64,000 bases of DNA, taken from positions 105,181-169,180 of the forward strand of contig JADCGQ010000040.1 of the NCBI GenBank assembly GCA_020248945.1, written 5' to 3'. The translations under genes and the position numbers were made by a program. Below, piece by piece: positions 18,670-27,459 of this stretch (positions within the stretch are counted from its first letter, which is position 1; every line of letters starts with the position of its first letter). The DNA is from Rubrivivax sp. (GTDB lineage: Bacteria > Pseudomonadota > Gammaproteobacteria > Burkholderiales > Burkholderiaceae_C). Under the pieces are notes generated by a model. That model was not told where the DNA came from, made no database searches, and saw nothing but the letters and a program-made list of their open reading frames with translations.

Positions 18670-19443
18670 ATGAACATGAACGAGATCGTCAGAGGCGTGG
18701 CCCCTGCGGCACGACTGCAGGGCGTGGTCAAGCACCACGCGCTGGGCAAGACCGTCGTGCAGGCACTGCGCGGCGTGGACCTCGAGCTCGCCAGCGGCGC
18801 CTTCGTGGTGGTGAGGGGCCCGTCCGGCAGTGGCAAGAGCACGCTGCTGAGCCTGCTCGGCTGCCTCGATACGCCGACCCGGGGCCTGATCGAGGTCGCC
18901 GGCCATGACGTCGGCCGGCTGAACGACCGTGAACGCACGCACTTCCGTGCCCGCCACATCGGCTTCGTCTTCCAGGACTTCAAGCTGGTCTCGGTGCTGA
19001 ACGTGCTGGAAAACGTCGAAGTGCCGATGCAGTTGAGCGAGCCCGACCCGGTTGCGCGGCGGGCGCGGGCGCTCAAGGCGCTGGCCGATGTCGGCCTGGC
19101 CGATCTGTGCCAGCGCCGACCGGCCGAGTTGTCCGGCGGCCAGCGCCAGCGCGTCGCGGTGGCGCGGGCGCTGGTCAAGAACCCGGCCTTGGTACTGGCC
19201 GACGAGCCCACGGCCAACCTCGACCGCCAGACCGGCAGCGAGCTGATCACGCTGATGCGCGGGATGCAACGCGCCAGCGGAACAACCTTTGTCTTCTCTT
19301 CACACGACCCGCAGCTCATCGACGACGCCGACACCCAGGTGCTGCTTGAAGACGGTCGCGTGACGCAGCGCGTCGAACGCATCACCGGCCGGGCCTTGCC
19401 CCAGCTCGAGACATCGACTTCTGCATCGGGAGCGCGCGCATGA
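18670..19443 (+). CDS. ABC transporter ATPase, LolD/MacB type
   Basis: 257-aa ATPase with Walker A GPSGSGKST (50-58), signature LSGGQRQRVAVARAL, Walker B LVLADEPTANLD, and H-loop FSSHDPQ. FVFQDFKLVSVLNVLENVEVPM is typical of the LolD/MacB/FtsE branch, whose permeases work by mechanotransmission on lipids or lipoproteins rather than as channels. The ATG at 18670 with GAGG five bases ahead is preferred over a GTG 21 bases upstream. It overlaps the permease start by ATGA and opens the cluster, so it probably powers transfer of the cluster's product from the inner membrane. Confidence 0.93.
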   Translation: MNMNEIVRGVAPAARLQGVVKHHALGKTVVQALRGVDLELASGAFVVVRGPSGSGKSTLLSLLGCLDTPTRGLIEVAGHDVGRLNDRERTHFRARHIGFVFQDFKLVSVLNVLENVEVPMQLSEPDPVARRARALKALADVGLADLCQRRPAELSGGQRQRVAVARALVKNPALVLADEPTANLDRQTGSELITLMRGMQRASGTTFVFSSHDPQLIDDADTQVLLEDGRVTQRVERITGRALPQLETSTSASGARA

Positions 19444-20846
19444 ACACCCTCGAGATCGCCTGGCGCAACGTGCGCCGCAACGGCCGCCGTTCGCTGCTGA
19501 CGGCGCTGGCCCTGGCCGTGGGCACGCTGGCCATCCTGATGTTCGGCGGCTATGTCAACGACAACGTGCAGGGCCTGCAGACCGCCACTGTTCGCACCTA
19601 CGGTCACTTGCAGGTGGTGCCCAAGGACTTTCTCGACTTCGGCCGAGGCAATCCGGGCCGCTTCTCGATCAAGGCGTACGAGGCGCTGGTCGAGCGCATC
19701 CGCGCCGACGCGGTGCTGTCGCCCATGCTGGCCGTGGTGACGCCGGTGCTGGAGGTCGAGGGCATGGCCGGCAATTTCGCCTCCGGGGTGTCGTCCAACT
19801 TCGTGGGCGAAGGCGTGGTGCCCGAAGAGCGGCGCCGGCAGTTGTCCTGGGACGGCTTCGACATCGGCATCCCGCCGGGGCAGACCGTGCTCAGCAGCGA
19901 CATGCCCGCCGCTGGCGTGGTGGGCTTGCGCATGGCGCAACTGCTCAGCCTGTGCGATGCGCTGCAGATCAGCAACTGCCGCCGCCTGCAGCTCGATGAC
20001 GCCGCGGTCGCGCCCCAGGGCGCCCCGCAGGCGCTGCCCGCCGACATCGCCGCGCTCGCCGCCGGCACGCAAGGCCAGGCCGTCGCGGCGCCGGCCGGCG
20101 CGGTGTCGATCGAGCTCCTGGCTTCGTCGCCCGGTGGCATGCCCAACGTGGTGCGCATGGACGTGCTGAAGGCCGAGCGCCAGGGCATCCGCCAGATCGA
20201 CAGCATGTACGTGGCGCTGCCACTGCCGCTGGCGCAACGGCTGGTGTTCGGCCCCGAGCGGCGCGCCGTGTCCAGCATCGTCGTCCAGTTGCGCCAGACG
20301 GCCCAGATCGACGCCGCCCAGGCCCGGCTGGAAGAGATCGTGCGCACGGCCGGCCAGTCGCTGGAGGTGCTGACCTTTCGCGACGTCAGCCCGGTCTACG
20401 ACCAGATCGTCGCCACCTACACGACCATCTTCCAGTTCATCGCCTGGCTGATGGCGGCGATCACGCTGTTCTCGATCACCAACGCCGTGAACATGGCGGT
20501 GAGCGAGCGCACCGGCGAGATCGGAACGCTGCGCTCGCTGGGCTTCCAGCGCTCGACCATCGGCCGCATCTTCATCTCCGAAGGCGCTGTGCTGGGGGTG
20601 CTGGGCACCCTGGGCGGCGCGCTGCTGGCCCTGGTCCTGGCCGAGGGCGTGATCAACCTCGCCGGCCTGAGCTGGACCCCACCGGGTCGCAGCAGCGCGA
20701 TCCCGATCCGCGTCGACATCCTGTCCTCGCCGTCCCTGGTGCTGTTCACGGTGCTCGGCCTGTCGGCGGTGGCCTGCCTGTCGGCGCTGTGGCCGGCCAG
20801 CAAGGCGGCGCGGCTGGAGATCACGGACGCGCTGCGCCAGGCCTGA
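19440..20846 (+). CDS. ABC transporter permease, FtsX/LolE-like
   Basis: 468-aa inner-membrane protein with one N-terminal membrane helix (after RRNGRRSLLTALALAVG), a large periplasmic domain of about 280 residues, and three C-terminal helices. The cytoplasmic coupling stretch ERTGEIGTLRSLGFQRSTIGRIF is characteristic of FtsX/MacB/LolCE permeases. It is longer than a typical LolC or LolE because of inserted Ala/Gln-rich sequence in the periplasmic part (about residues 180-225). Only one permease gene is present, so a homodimer is likely. With the ATPase, LolA-like and outer-membrane genes it forms a plausible path to the outer membrane. Confidence 0.92.
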   Translation: MNTLEIAWRNVRRNGRRSLLTALALAVGTLAILMFGGYVNDNVQGLQTATVRTYGHLQVVPKDFLDFGRGNPGRFSIKAYEALVERIRADAVLSPMLAVVTPVLEVEGMAGNFASGVSSNFVGEGVVPEERRRQLSWDGFDIGIPPGQTVLSSDMPAAGVVGLRMAQLLSLCDALQISNCRRLQLDDAAVAPQGAPQALPADIAALAAGTQGQAVAAPAGAVSIELLASSPGGMPNVVRMDVLKAERQGIRQIDSMYVALPLPLAQRLVFGPERRAVSSIVVQLRQTAQIDAAQARLEEIVRTAGQSLEVLTFRDVSPVYDQIVATYTTIFQFIAWLMAAITLFSITNAVNMAVSERTGEIGTLRSLGFQRSTIGRIFISEGAVLGVLGTLGGALLALVLAEGVINLAGLSWTPPGRSSAIPIRVDILSSPSLVLFTVLGLSAVACLSALWPASKAARLEITDALRQA

Positions 20847-20875
20847 GCGCTTCGACACCCGCCATGGAGACCCTC

Positions 20876-21661
20876 ATGCAACGACGTGCCTTCTGCGGCC
20901 TCAGCCTGGCTGCCCTCGGGCTGGCTGCCGCCCCACCGGCTCTTGCTGACCCGGCACTGGCCTTGCTGGCCGCGGCCGATGGCGTTCGCAATCCGCCCGG
21001 GAGCTTCTCGGTGGTGGTCAACCTGGCCGAGTTCAAGGCGGGCGCGCTCGCCGCCACGACCTCGATGACCGTGCTCGCCCGGCCCTCTTCCGACTCGGGC
21101 CAGTTCAACAACCTCGTGCGCTTCAACACACCGGCGCGCGATGCCGGCAAGCTGCTGCTGCGCAACGGCAGCGACCTGTGGTTCTTCGACCCGGCCAGCC
21201 GCGCCAGCGTGCGCATCTCGCCGCGGGCACGGCTGCTGGGGCAGGCGAGCAACGGCGACGTGCTCAGCACCAACCTGGCCCGCGACTACAAGGCCGAGAT
21301 CGTGGGTCGCGAGACCGTGGCCGATGACAAGAACACAGCGCGTGCCAGCGTGCGGCTGCGCCTGGTGGCCGAACGCGCCGACGTGCCCTACGCCGAGGTG
21401 GACTACTGGATCGACGAGGCGAACACGCGGCCGCTGAAGGCGCAGTTCCTCACCGCCGAGCGGCGGCTGCTGAAGACGGCGTTCTTCCGCCGCTATGAGA
21501 TGCAGCTCGGGCGCGAGCGGCCGACCGAGACGGTCATCGTCGATGGCCTGGACCCGCAGTGGATCACGGTCATGCGCAGCAGCGAGTACCGCCTGCGCGA
21601 CGTACCCCAGGCCTGGATGCAGCGCGACTACCTGCCGCGCTTCACGGGCCAGGACGAGTAG
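20876..21661 (+). CDS. LolA-like periplasmic outer-membrane lipoprotein-sorting protein
   Basis: 261-aa protein with a signal peptide (MQRRAFCGLSLAALGLAAA, cleavage near ALA). The body resembles COG2834/LolA-like proteins that accompany FtsX-type permeases: RNGSDLWFFDPASRASVRISPR, then LARDYKAEIVGRETV and PYAEVDYWIDEANTRPLKAQF. Such proteins have a hydrophobic pocket that carries acyl chains across the periplasm. GGAGA sits five bases before the chosen ATG, better than the ATG 12 bases upstream. Similar proteins are found in aryl-polyene clusters, which supports a lipid-like product. Confidence 0.85.
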   Translation: MQRRAFCGLSLAALGLAAAPPALADPALALLAAADGVRNPPGSFSVVVNLAEFKAGALAATTSMTVLARPSSDSGQFNNLVRFNTPARDAGKLLLRNGSDLWFFDPASRASVRISPRARLLGQASNGDVLSTNLARDYKAEIVGRETVADDKNTARASVRLRLVAERADVPYAEVDYWIDEANTRPLKAQFLTAERRLLKTAFFRRYEMQLGRERPTETVIVDGLDPQWITVMRSSEYRLRDVPQAWMQRDYLPRFTGQDE

Positions 21662-21696
21662 GTCCACCGCGTCTGCCCAGCCCTGAACTCGACGCC

Positions 21697-23028
21697 ATGC
21701 GTACCTCCTTCGGCCTGTCCCTGATGCTGCTGTGCGTGGCGCTGGCAAGCCGTGGCGCTGTGGCCCAGGCGCTGCCGGAGCTGCCCACGATGCCCGCGGC
21801 CAGCACCACGGCCGATGCCGCGCCGCGGCCCTGGGGGCTGCAGGCCCAGTGGTCCTTGCTGGGCTACACCGACCGGTTGTTCGGCACGGCCGATCTGCCG
21901 CAGGCGCGCACCCAGGCGCAGCGCCTGGCCCTGGATCTGCGTCGCGACGACAGCCTCCGGGGCGGCTGGCGCTATGGCTTGTCGGCGCGGCTCGAACGGG
22001 TCTGGGTGATCGACGCCGACCCCGGCGCCCCAGATCGCGCCGGCGCCCTGGGCTCGCTGCGTGAGGCCTGGGTCAGCCACGCACTGCGTGACGCCGGCAG
22101 CACCGGTTTTGTCGACCTCGGCCGCATCAACTGGCGCCTGGGCGCCGGCAGCGGCTACAACCCGGGCGACTTCTTCAAGACCCGCGCCGTTCGGTCTTCG
22201 ACCTCGCAGGACCCGGGCTCGCTGAGGCTGGAACGCCTGGGCGTGTTCATGCTGCGCGGCCAGTGGCTGGGCGAGCAGGGCGCCTGGACCCTGGCGTTGG
22301 CGCCGCGCCTGACCGCGCGCCACAGCGACGACGACGGCGCCTATTCACTGGCGGTGGAACGCACGAATGGCCACGCCGCGGGCCTGCTGCGCTGGGCGCC
22401 GCGCCTGGCTGAGCGCGTGAGCCTGGACCTGCAGCTGTTTCGCCGCGAAGGCGAGCGTGTGCAGCTCGGCGCCAACGCCACCTGGCTCGCCAGCGACGCC
22501 CTCGTGTTCCACACCGAGGTGGCGTTCGGCCGCCGCCCGGCGCTGGCAGGCCCCGCTGCGACCAGCGCTGCAAGCAGCCCGCTCTGGCGTGCCCGCGCGG
22601 CCGTGGGCGGCACTTTGACGCTGCCGGCCGGCATCGAGCTGACGCTGGAGTGGCAGCACACGGGCGATGCCTTGTCGCGCTCGGACTGGGACGAGTGGCG
22701 CCGCGCGACGGATGCCGCCACCCAGATCCGGCTCGGCGCGCTGGCCCGCGAGCGCGTGGCGCAGCAGGAGCCGCTGGTGCGTGCCAACGCCTTCTTCCGC
22801 GCCGCCTGGCGCCAGCCGTTCGGTGTGGCCGATCTGGATCTCTCGGCCTTCGTGCAGCTCAACACCTTCGACCACAGCCGCACCTGGCAACTCCGCGCCA
22901 GCCAGGGCCTGGGCGGGCGCTGGGCGCTCAGCGCCCAGGTTGGCGCCCTGCAGGGCGCACCCGACACCGAGTACGGCAGCAGCAGCCTCAAGCGCTACGG
23001 GTCGCTGCAGCTGTCCTGCGCCTTCTGA
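21697..23028 (+). CDS. Outer-membrane beta-barrel protein
   Basis: 443-aa protein with signal peptide MRTSFGLSLMLLCVALASRG and a body of alternating polar and aromatic/hydrophobic residues ending in Phe (LQLSCAF), the classic signal for barrel insertion. Segments such as VDLGRINWRLGAGSGYNPGD and GLGGRWALSAQVGALQG suggest a porin- or alginate-export-like barrel. It follows the LolA-like gene closely and probably completes the transport unit, either as an acceptor or a pore. The exact family is uncertain. Confidence 0.75.
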   Translation: MRTSFGLSLMLLCVALASRGAVAQALPELPTMPAASTTADAAPRPWGLQAQWSLLGYTDRLFGTADLPQARTQAQRLALDLRRDDSLRGGWRYGLSARLERVWVIDADPGAPDRAGALGSLREAWVSHALRDAGSTGFVDLGRINWRLGAGSGYNPGDFFKTRAVRSSTSQDPGSLRLERLGVFMLRGQWLGEQGAWTLALAPRLTARHSDDDGAYSLAVERTNGHAAGLLRWAPRLAERVSLDLQLFRREGERVQLGANATWLASDALVFHTEVAFGRRPALAGPAATSAASSPLWRARAAVGGTLTLPAGIELTLEWQHTGDALSRSDWDEWRRATDAATQIRLGALARERVAQQEPLVRANAFFRAAWRQPFGVADLDLSAFVQLNTFDHSRTWQLRASQGLGGRWALSAQVGALQGAPDTEYGSSSLKRYGSLQLSCAF

Positions 23029-23075
23029 AGCCCCGCGCAGGCGCATTCCAACAACCACTTCCCAGGAGCGAACCC

Positions 23076-23813
23076 ATGACCCCCAAACTGGCCTTGATCA
23101 GCGGCGCATCGCGCGGCATCGGGCGTGCAATCGCCTTGACGCTGGCCGAATGCGGCTATGACGTCGCGTTCTGCTGGCGCAACGACGAGGCCGCCGCGGC
23201 AGGCCTGGTGCAGCAGATCGAAGCACTCGGCCGCCGCGCCGTGGCGACGCGCTGCGACGTCGCCGACGGCGCCGCCGTCAGTGCCTGGGTCTCAGCCACG
23301 GAGCGTGGCCTCGGCCCGATCGAGGCGGTCGTCAACTCCGCCGGCATCACGCGCGACAAGCCGCTGGTGCTGATGAACCACGACGAGTGGCAGACGGTGC
23401 TGGACACCAACCTGAGCGGCACCTTCAACGTCTGCCGTGCCGCCGGCTTCGGCATGCTCAAGCGCAAGCGCGGCGCCATCGTCAACCTGTCGTCGGTGTC
23501 GGGCGTGTACGGCAATGTCGGCCAGGCCAACTACGCCGCCTCCAAGGCCGGGATCATCGGTCTGTCGCGCAGCATGGCCAAGGAGTTGGGGCCGCATGGG
23601 GTGCGCGTCAACGTCGTCGCGCCGGGCCTGATCGCCACCGACATGACGGCCGCGCTCGGCGCCACGCGGCTGGATCGTTTGCTCAGCAGCGTCGCGCAGC
23701 AGCGCATCGGCCAGCCGGACGAGGTGGCCAAGGGCGTGGCCTTCCTGCTGGGAGACGGCGCCAGCTACATCACGGGTCAGGTGCTGGGCATCGACGGAGG
23801 GCTGGTGCTGTGA
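23076..23813 (+). CDS. 3-oxoacyl-ACP reductase, FabG-like ketoreductase
   Basis: 245-aa short-chain dehydrogenase with NADPH motif GASRGIG (10-16), NSAG, and catalytic Ser140, Tyr153 and Lys157 (SSVSGVYGNVGQANYAASK). It reduces beta-ketoacyl-ACP to the hydroxy form. AGGAG precedes the ATG at a good distance. Its position in front of a dehydratase, ACP and ketosynthase pair marks it as the ketoreductase of a dedicated reducing type II polyketide/fatty-acid system rather than the housekeeping FabG. The stop overlaps the GTG of the next gene (GTGA). Confidence 0.93.
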   Translation: MTPKLALISGASRGIGRAIALTLAECGYDVAFCWRNDEAAAAGLVQQIEALGRRAVATRCDVADGAAVSAWVSATERGLGPIEAVVNSAGITRDKPLVLMNHDEWQTVLDTNLSGTFNVCRAAGFGMLKRKRGAIVNLSSVSGVYGNVGQANYAASKAGIIGLSRSMAKELGPHGVRVNVVAPGLIATDMTAALGATRLDRLLSSVAQQRIGQPDEVAKGVAFLLGDGASYITGQVLGIDGGLVL

Positions 23814-24760
23814 ACGCCTTGAATCGCCCCACGCCTCAGGCGAATCTGGTCCGGGTCGCGCCGCCCGCCGCCCTGCAATGGCAGGCCGAGCTCATGCTGC
23901 CGGCCAGCAGTCCGGTCTTCGGCGGCCACTACCCAGGCAACCCGCTCGTTCCGGGTGTCTATCTGGTCGAGGCGGCGCTGCAGGCGCTGGCGCTGGCCGG
24001 TGGCGCGCCGCGCGTGCGTCGCGTGCTCGACCTGCGCCTGATGCACAGCGTGGGCCCGGGCCAAGTCTTGCGGCTGATGGCGCACTGCATCGACAGCCAC
24101 GAAGGCGGCCGGCGCTGGCAGGTCAGCCTGGCGCGCGACGAGACGCTGGTCGCGCGTTTCAAGCTCGAGTACGAGCGCGCTGCGGCGGTGCAGCCGGCGC
24201 TGACGCCAGCGCCCGAGCCCGATGCAGGCTGGCGCCACTGGGATGCCGCCCGCATCGCCAGCCGGCTGGCTCACCGCAGTCCGATCCTGCTGGTCGACGA
24301 GGCCCATGGTGAGCCAGGCGGGCAATGGCTGCTGGCGCACAAGCTGATCTCGCTGAACGAGCCCTGCTTTGCGGCTCTGCCTCCGCGCGTGGCCGCCGAG
24401 CGGCTGCAGTACCCCGACGTGCTGGTGCTGGAGTCGCTGGTGCAGGCCAGTGGCCTGCTCGTGGGCGACGAGTCGCGCATTCACCACCAGGTGATGCTGC
24501 TGGGTGGCGTGCGCTCGGTCGAGTTCCACGCTCCGGCCGCACCCGGTGACGTGCTGCGCCACGAACTGCGCGTGCTGCGCCGGCTTGGCGACACCGCCCT
24601 CGTCGGCGGGGTCACACGCGTCGGCAGCCGGCTCGTCGCGGTCGTCAACGAAGTGCTGATCGCGCTGCGCAGCCCGGGTGCGCTGCACGCCAGCCCTGCC
24701 ACCGTGCAGACCGCCGCCACCGCGGTGGCGGCGGCTGAACCCGAGCCGGTTCCGGAGTGA
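23810..24760 (+). CDS. Double hot-dog 3-hydroxyacyl-ACP dehydratase-like protein
   Basis: 316-aa protein with two FabA/FabZ-like halves. The N-terminal half keeps an active-site motif GGHYPGNPLVPGVYLVEAALQ with His40 and Glu54. The C-terminal half has the FabZ opening HRSPILLVDE (155-164) and the helix motif YPDVLVLESLVQASGLL, but where FabZ has the HFPG catalytic His it reads ALPPRVAAERLQ. So one half seems catalytic and the other structural or binding. The GTG start is imposed by the overlap with the reductase stop; the next in-frame ATG would remove conserved sequence. Expected role: dehydration of hydroxyacyl-ACP to give double bonds. Confidence 0.86.
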   Translation: MNALNRPTPQANLVRVAPPAALQWQAELMLPASSPVFGGHYPGNPLVPGVYLVEAALQALALAGGAPRVRRVLDLRLMHSVGPGQVLRLMAHCIDSHEGGRRWQVSLARDETLVARFKLEYERAAAVQPALTPAPEPDAGWRHWDAARIASRLAHRSPILLVDEAHGEPGGQWLLAHKLISLNEPCFAALPPRVAAERLQYPDVLVLESLVQASGLLVGDESRIHHQVMLLGGVRSVEFHAPAAPGDVLRHELRVLRRLGDTALVGGVTRVGSRLVAVVNEVLIALRSPGALHASPATVQTAATAVAAAEPEPVPE

Positions 24761-24823
24761 CCGCGCCGTCGCCGGCACCGCCTTTCGGATCCCTTCCCAC
24801 ACAGCAACCCCAGGAGAGAAGTG

Positions 24824-25075
24824 ATGTCCCACATTGAACAGTCCCAGATCGTCCGCGCCATCGTGGCCGAAGTGCTCGAAGTCGACCCCGAGCTGGTCCA
24901 GGGCGATACGAACTTCGTGCTCGATCTCGACGCCGACTCGCTGCGCATCATCGAGATCCTGTCGCGTCTGGAGTCCGCGCTCGGTCTCACCATCGACCAG
25001 GCTCAGCTCGCGCGCATGATCTCTCTGAACAGCGTGCTTGACGTCCTGGCCGATTCGGTCGTCGCCACGGCCTGA
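24824..25075 (+). CDS. Acyl carrier protein 1
   Basis: 83-aa acidic ACP. The phosphopantetheine Ser39 is in DLDADSLRIIEIL. CAGGAGAG lies before the ATG; a GTG one codon upstream is possible but not needed. It sits between the dehydratase and the ketosynthase pair, so it is the likely chain carrier for elongation. The Sfp-type transferase at the end of the cluster is the obvious activating enzyme. Confidence 0.94.
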   Translation: MSHIEQSQIVRAIVAEVLEVDPELVQGDTNFVLDLDADSLRIIEILSRLESALGLTIDQAQLARMISLNSVLDVLADSVVATA

Positions 25076-25086
25076 AGGAGCGGGAC

Positions 25087-26325
25087 ATGAAGTCCGCACG
25101 AAGGCGCGTTGTGGTCACCGGCATCGGTGTCGTCAGCAACGTCGGCATCGGCCGCGAGGCTTTTGCCCAGGCGCTGCGCGAAGGGCGCTGCCAGGTGACG
25201 CCGATCCAGGCCTTTGACACCACCGGCTATCCCTACGCGCACGCCACCGAGGTGCTCGACCTCGCCGGACGGCAGGCTGAGTACGACGAACTCATCACGC
25301 GCATGGGGCGCAGCGCCGCACTGGCCGTGCTGGCAGCGCGCGAGGCGGTGCAGCATGCGGGCCTGGACCGTGCGGAGCTGGCCGCCAGCGGCGCCGGCGT
25401 GGTGCTGGGTTCGACCAACGGCGAGGCCCAGGTCATCGACGACATCGTGCGCCGCTCCATGCTGGCCGGTGCCTCCAGCGTGCCGGCGGCGCGCTGGGCG
25501 CAGGCGCCGGCACACCGCATTCCCTTGGCCGTGGCGGCCGAGCTCGGGCTGACGGGCGAAGCCCAGGTGCAGGCCTCGGCCTGTGCCGCCGGCAACTACG
25601 CCATCGGCAACGCCACCGACGCCATCCAGGAAGGGGAGGCCGAGGTCATGCTTTGCGGTGGCGTGGACTCGGTCTGCCGCAAGACCTATTCGGGCTTCTT
25701 CCGCATCGGCGCCATCACCCCCGATGTCTGCCGGCCGTTCGATGCCGATCGCCGCGGCATCCTCACCGGCGAAGGCGCTGCCGTTCTGGTGCTGGAGTCG
25801 CTGGAGCACGCCCGCCAGCGCGGTGCGGTCATCCATGCCGAGGTGCTGGGCTACGGCACCAATTGCGATGCCAGCCACATGACGGCGCCCGATCGCGACA
25901 GCATCGCCCAGTGCATCCGCCTGGCGCACCAGCGCAGCGGCATCGCGGCCGGGCAGGTGGACTACATCTGCGCCCATGGCACGGGCACGCGCACCAACGA
26001 CGTCGTCGAGGTCGGCGCCATTCGCGACGTGTTCGGCGCCGCGGCACCGCCGACCAGTTCGATCAAGTCCATGCTCGGCCACAGCATGGGTGCGGCCAGC
26101 GCGATGGGTGCCATCGCCTGCGTCATCGGTCTCGAGGACAGCTTCATGCCACCGACCGTGAACTTCCGCTCGCCCGACCCGCAGTGCGAGATCGACTGCG
26201 TCCCCAATGTCGCGCGCCCGGCGCGGCTGGACGTGGTGGAGAACCACGGCTTTGCGTTCGGCGGCAACAACGCCATCCTGATCCTGGGCCATGCGCGCCG
26301 CACCGCCGACGAGGTGATGGCATGA
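25087..26325 (+). CDS. Beta-ketoacyl-ACP synthase, KAS II/type II PKS ketosynthase
   Basis: 412-aa condensing enzyme with a complete Cys-His-His triad: Cys166 in ASACAAGNYAIG, His297 in CAHGTGTRTND, and His332 in GHSMGAAS. It elongates ACP-bound chains with malonyl-ACP units. The start ATG has AGGAG seven bases ahead. The stop overlaps the start of the next gene, which encodes a partner without the active-site Cys. That is the arrangement of ketosynthase/chain-length-factor pairs in type II polyketide and aryl-polyene systems. Confidence 0.94.
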   Translation: MKSARRRVVVTGIGVVSNVGIGREAFAQALREGRCQVTPIQAFDTTGYPYAHATEVLDLAGRQAEYDELITRMGRSAALAVLAAREAVQHAGLDRAELAASGAGVVLGSTNGEAQVIDDIVRRSMLAGASSVPAARWAQAPAHRIPLAVAAELGLTGEAQVQASACAAGNYAIGNATDAIQEGEAEVMLCGGVDSVCRKTYSGFFRIGAITPDVCRPFDADRRGILTGEGAAVLVLESLEHARQRGAVIHAEVLGYGTNCDASHMTAPDRDSIAQCIRLAHQRSGIAAGQVDYICAHGTGTRTNDVVEVGAIRDVFGAAAPPTSSIKSMLGHSMGAASAMGAIACVIGLEDSFMPPTVNFRSPDPQCEIDCVPNVARPARLDVVENHGFAFGGNNAILILGHARRTADEVMA

Positions 26326-27458
26326 ACGCCGCCCTGACGATTCGCGCCATTGGCGTGGTCTCGCCGATCGGTGTCGGTTTCGAGGCCTTCTCGGCCGCGC
26401 TGAAGTCGCCGGCGGGTCCGCAGCGCGAAGCCGGCGCCGAAGGTGTCCCTTACAGCCACGTCGCCTGGCCCGAGGCCCCCGCGCGCTGGCTTGCCGACTT
26501 CGATGCCCGCCACTGGCTCGGGACCAAGGGCGTGAACGCGCTCGACCGCAGCACGCAAATGGCCGTCGTCGCCTGCCAGCTGGCGTTGCAGTCCGGGGCT
26601 GATGCCGACGATGCCGCCGCGTTGGCGCGCCGCCGCGCCACGGGCGTCGTGCTGGGCAGCATGGCCGGTGGCATGCGCAGCATTGCCGACTTCGTGCGCA
26701 GCACCTACACGGCCACGCCGCACATGGTCAGCCCGATGCAGTTCCCGAACACGGTGATGAACTGCTCGGCCGGGCAGTGCGCCATCTGGCATGGCCTGAA
26801 GGGCGTCAACAGCACCGTGTGTGCGGGCGAGCTCTCGGGCCTGGCCGCGCTGCAGTACGCCAGCCGCATGCTGCGCACCGGCCACGCCCAAAGGCTGCTG
26901 GCCGGCGCTGTGGAGGAGTACAGCGACTTCGGCGCCTGGGCCCACGTTCGGACGGCCGAGCCCGGCACGCCAGTGGGCGAGGGCGCGGCGGTGTTTGCGC
27001 TGGAGCGCCAGGACGCGGCCCCCGCGACCTCGCAGGCCGAGCCCATGGGCGAGTTGCTGGCCGTGCGCGTTCGCACAGTGCCGCCGCGGCCGGGGCGGCA
27101 CGACGTGGACCCCGATGCGCTGACGCAGGCCCTGGCCGCTGAAATCGGCCGCGCCCTGCAGCAGGCCGGGCTGGACGCGGCCGCGCTGGCCTGGTGGGCG
27201 CCGCGCCACGCCAGCGGCCCACTGGGCGAGCTCGAAACTGCTGCACGGCGCCTGGCCGGCATCGGCGACACCGTCACCACGGTGCCACCCACGGTGCAGC
27301 TGCGTTGTGGTCACAGCCACGCCGCATCGGAGAGCCTGCGTCTGGCCGGCGCGCTGGCCCTGGCGCCGGCCGGCGTGGGGCTGCTCGTGGCCCTCACCAG
27401 CGAAGGCCAGGTCGGCTGTGCGCTCGTGCGTCGCGGCGCGGGCGCAGGACTGCAGTGA
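26322..27458 (+). CDS. Ketosynthase-like partner (chain-length-factor-like)
   Basis: 378-aa thiolase-fold protein coupled to the ketosynthase by ATGA. In the segment STVCAGELSGLAAL the position of the catalytic Cys (as in CTSG of FabF) is Glu170; a Cys at 167 is three residues too early. The HGTGT motif is replaced by RHASGP, while a GHSHAAS segment remains. It is also shorter than its partner. Such a Cys-less heterodimer partner sets chain length in type II polyketide and aryl-polyene synthases, and that is the role proposed here. The Cys/Glu assignment rests on my manual alignment. Confidence 0.82.
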   Translation: MNAALTIRAIGVVSPIGVGFEAFSAALKSPAGPQREAGAEGVPYSHVAWPEAPARWLADFDARHWLGTKGVNALDRSTQMAVVACQLALQSGADADDAAALARRRATGVVLGSMAGGMRSIADFVRSTYTATPHMVSPMQFPNTVMNCSAGQCAIWHGLKGVNSTVCAGELSGLAALQYASRMLRTGHAQRLLAGAVEEYSDFGAWAHVRTAEPGTPVGEGAAVFALERQDAAPATSQAEPMGELLAVRVRTVPPRPGRHDVDPDALTQALAAEIGRALQQAGLDAAALAWWAPRHASGPLGELETAARRLAGIGDTVTTVPPTVQLRCGHSHAASESLRLAGALALAPAGVGLLVALTSEGQVGCALVRRGAGAGLQ

Positions 27459-27459
27459 G

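Noticed and set aside
18624..20858. 744-aa minus-strand frame opposite the ABC genes
   Set aside because: The plus strand encodes an intact ATPase and permease with all motifs. The antisense product is low-complexity His/Arg/Gln sequence.
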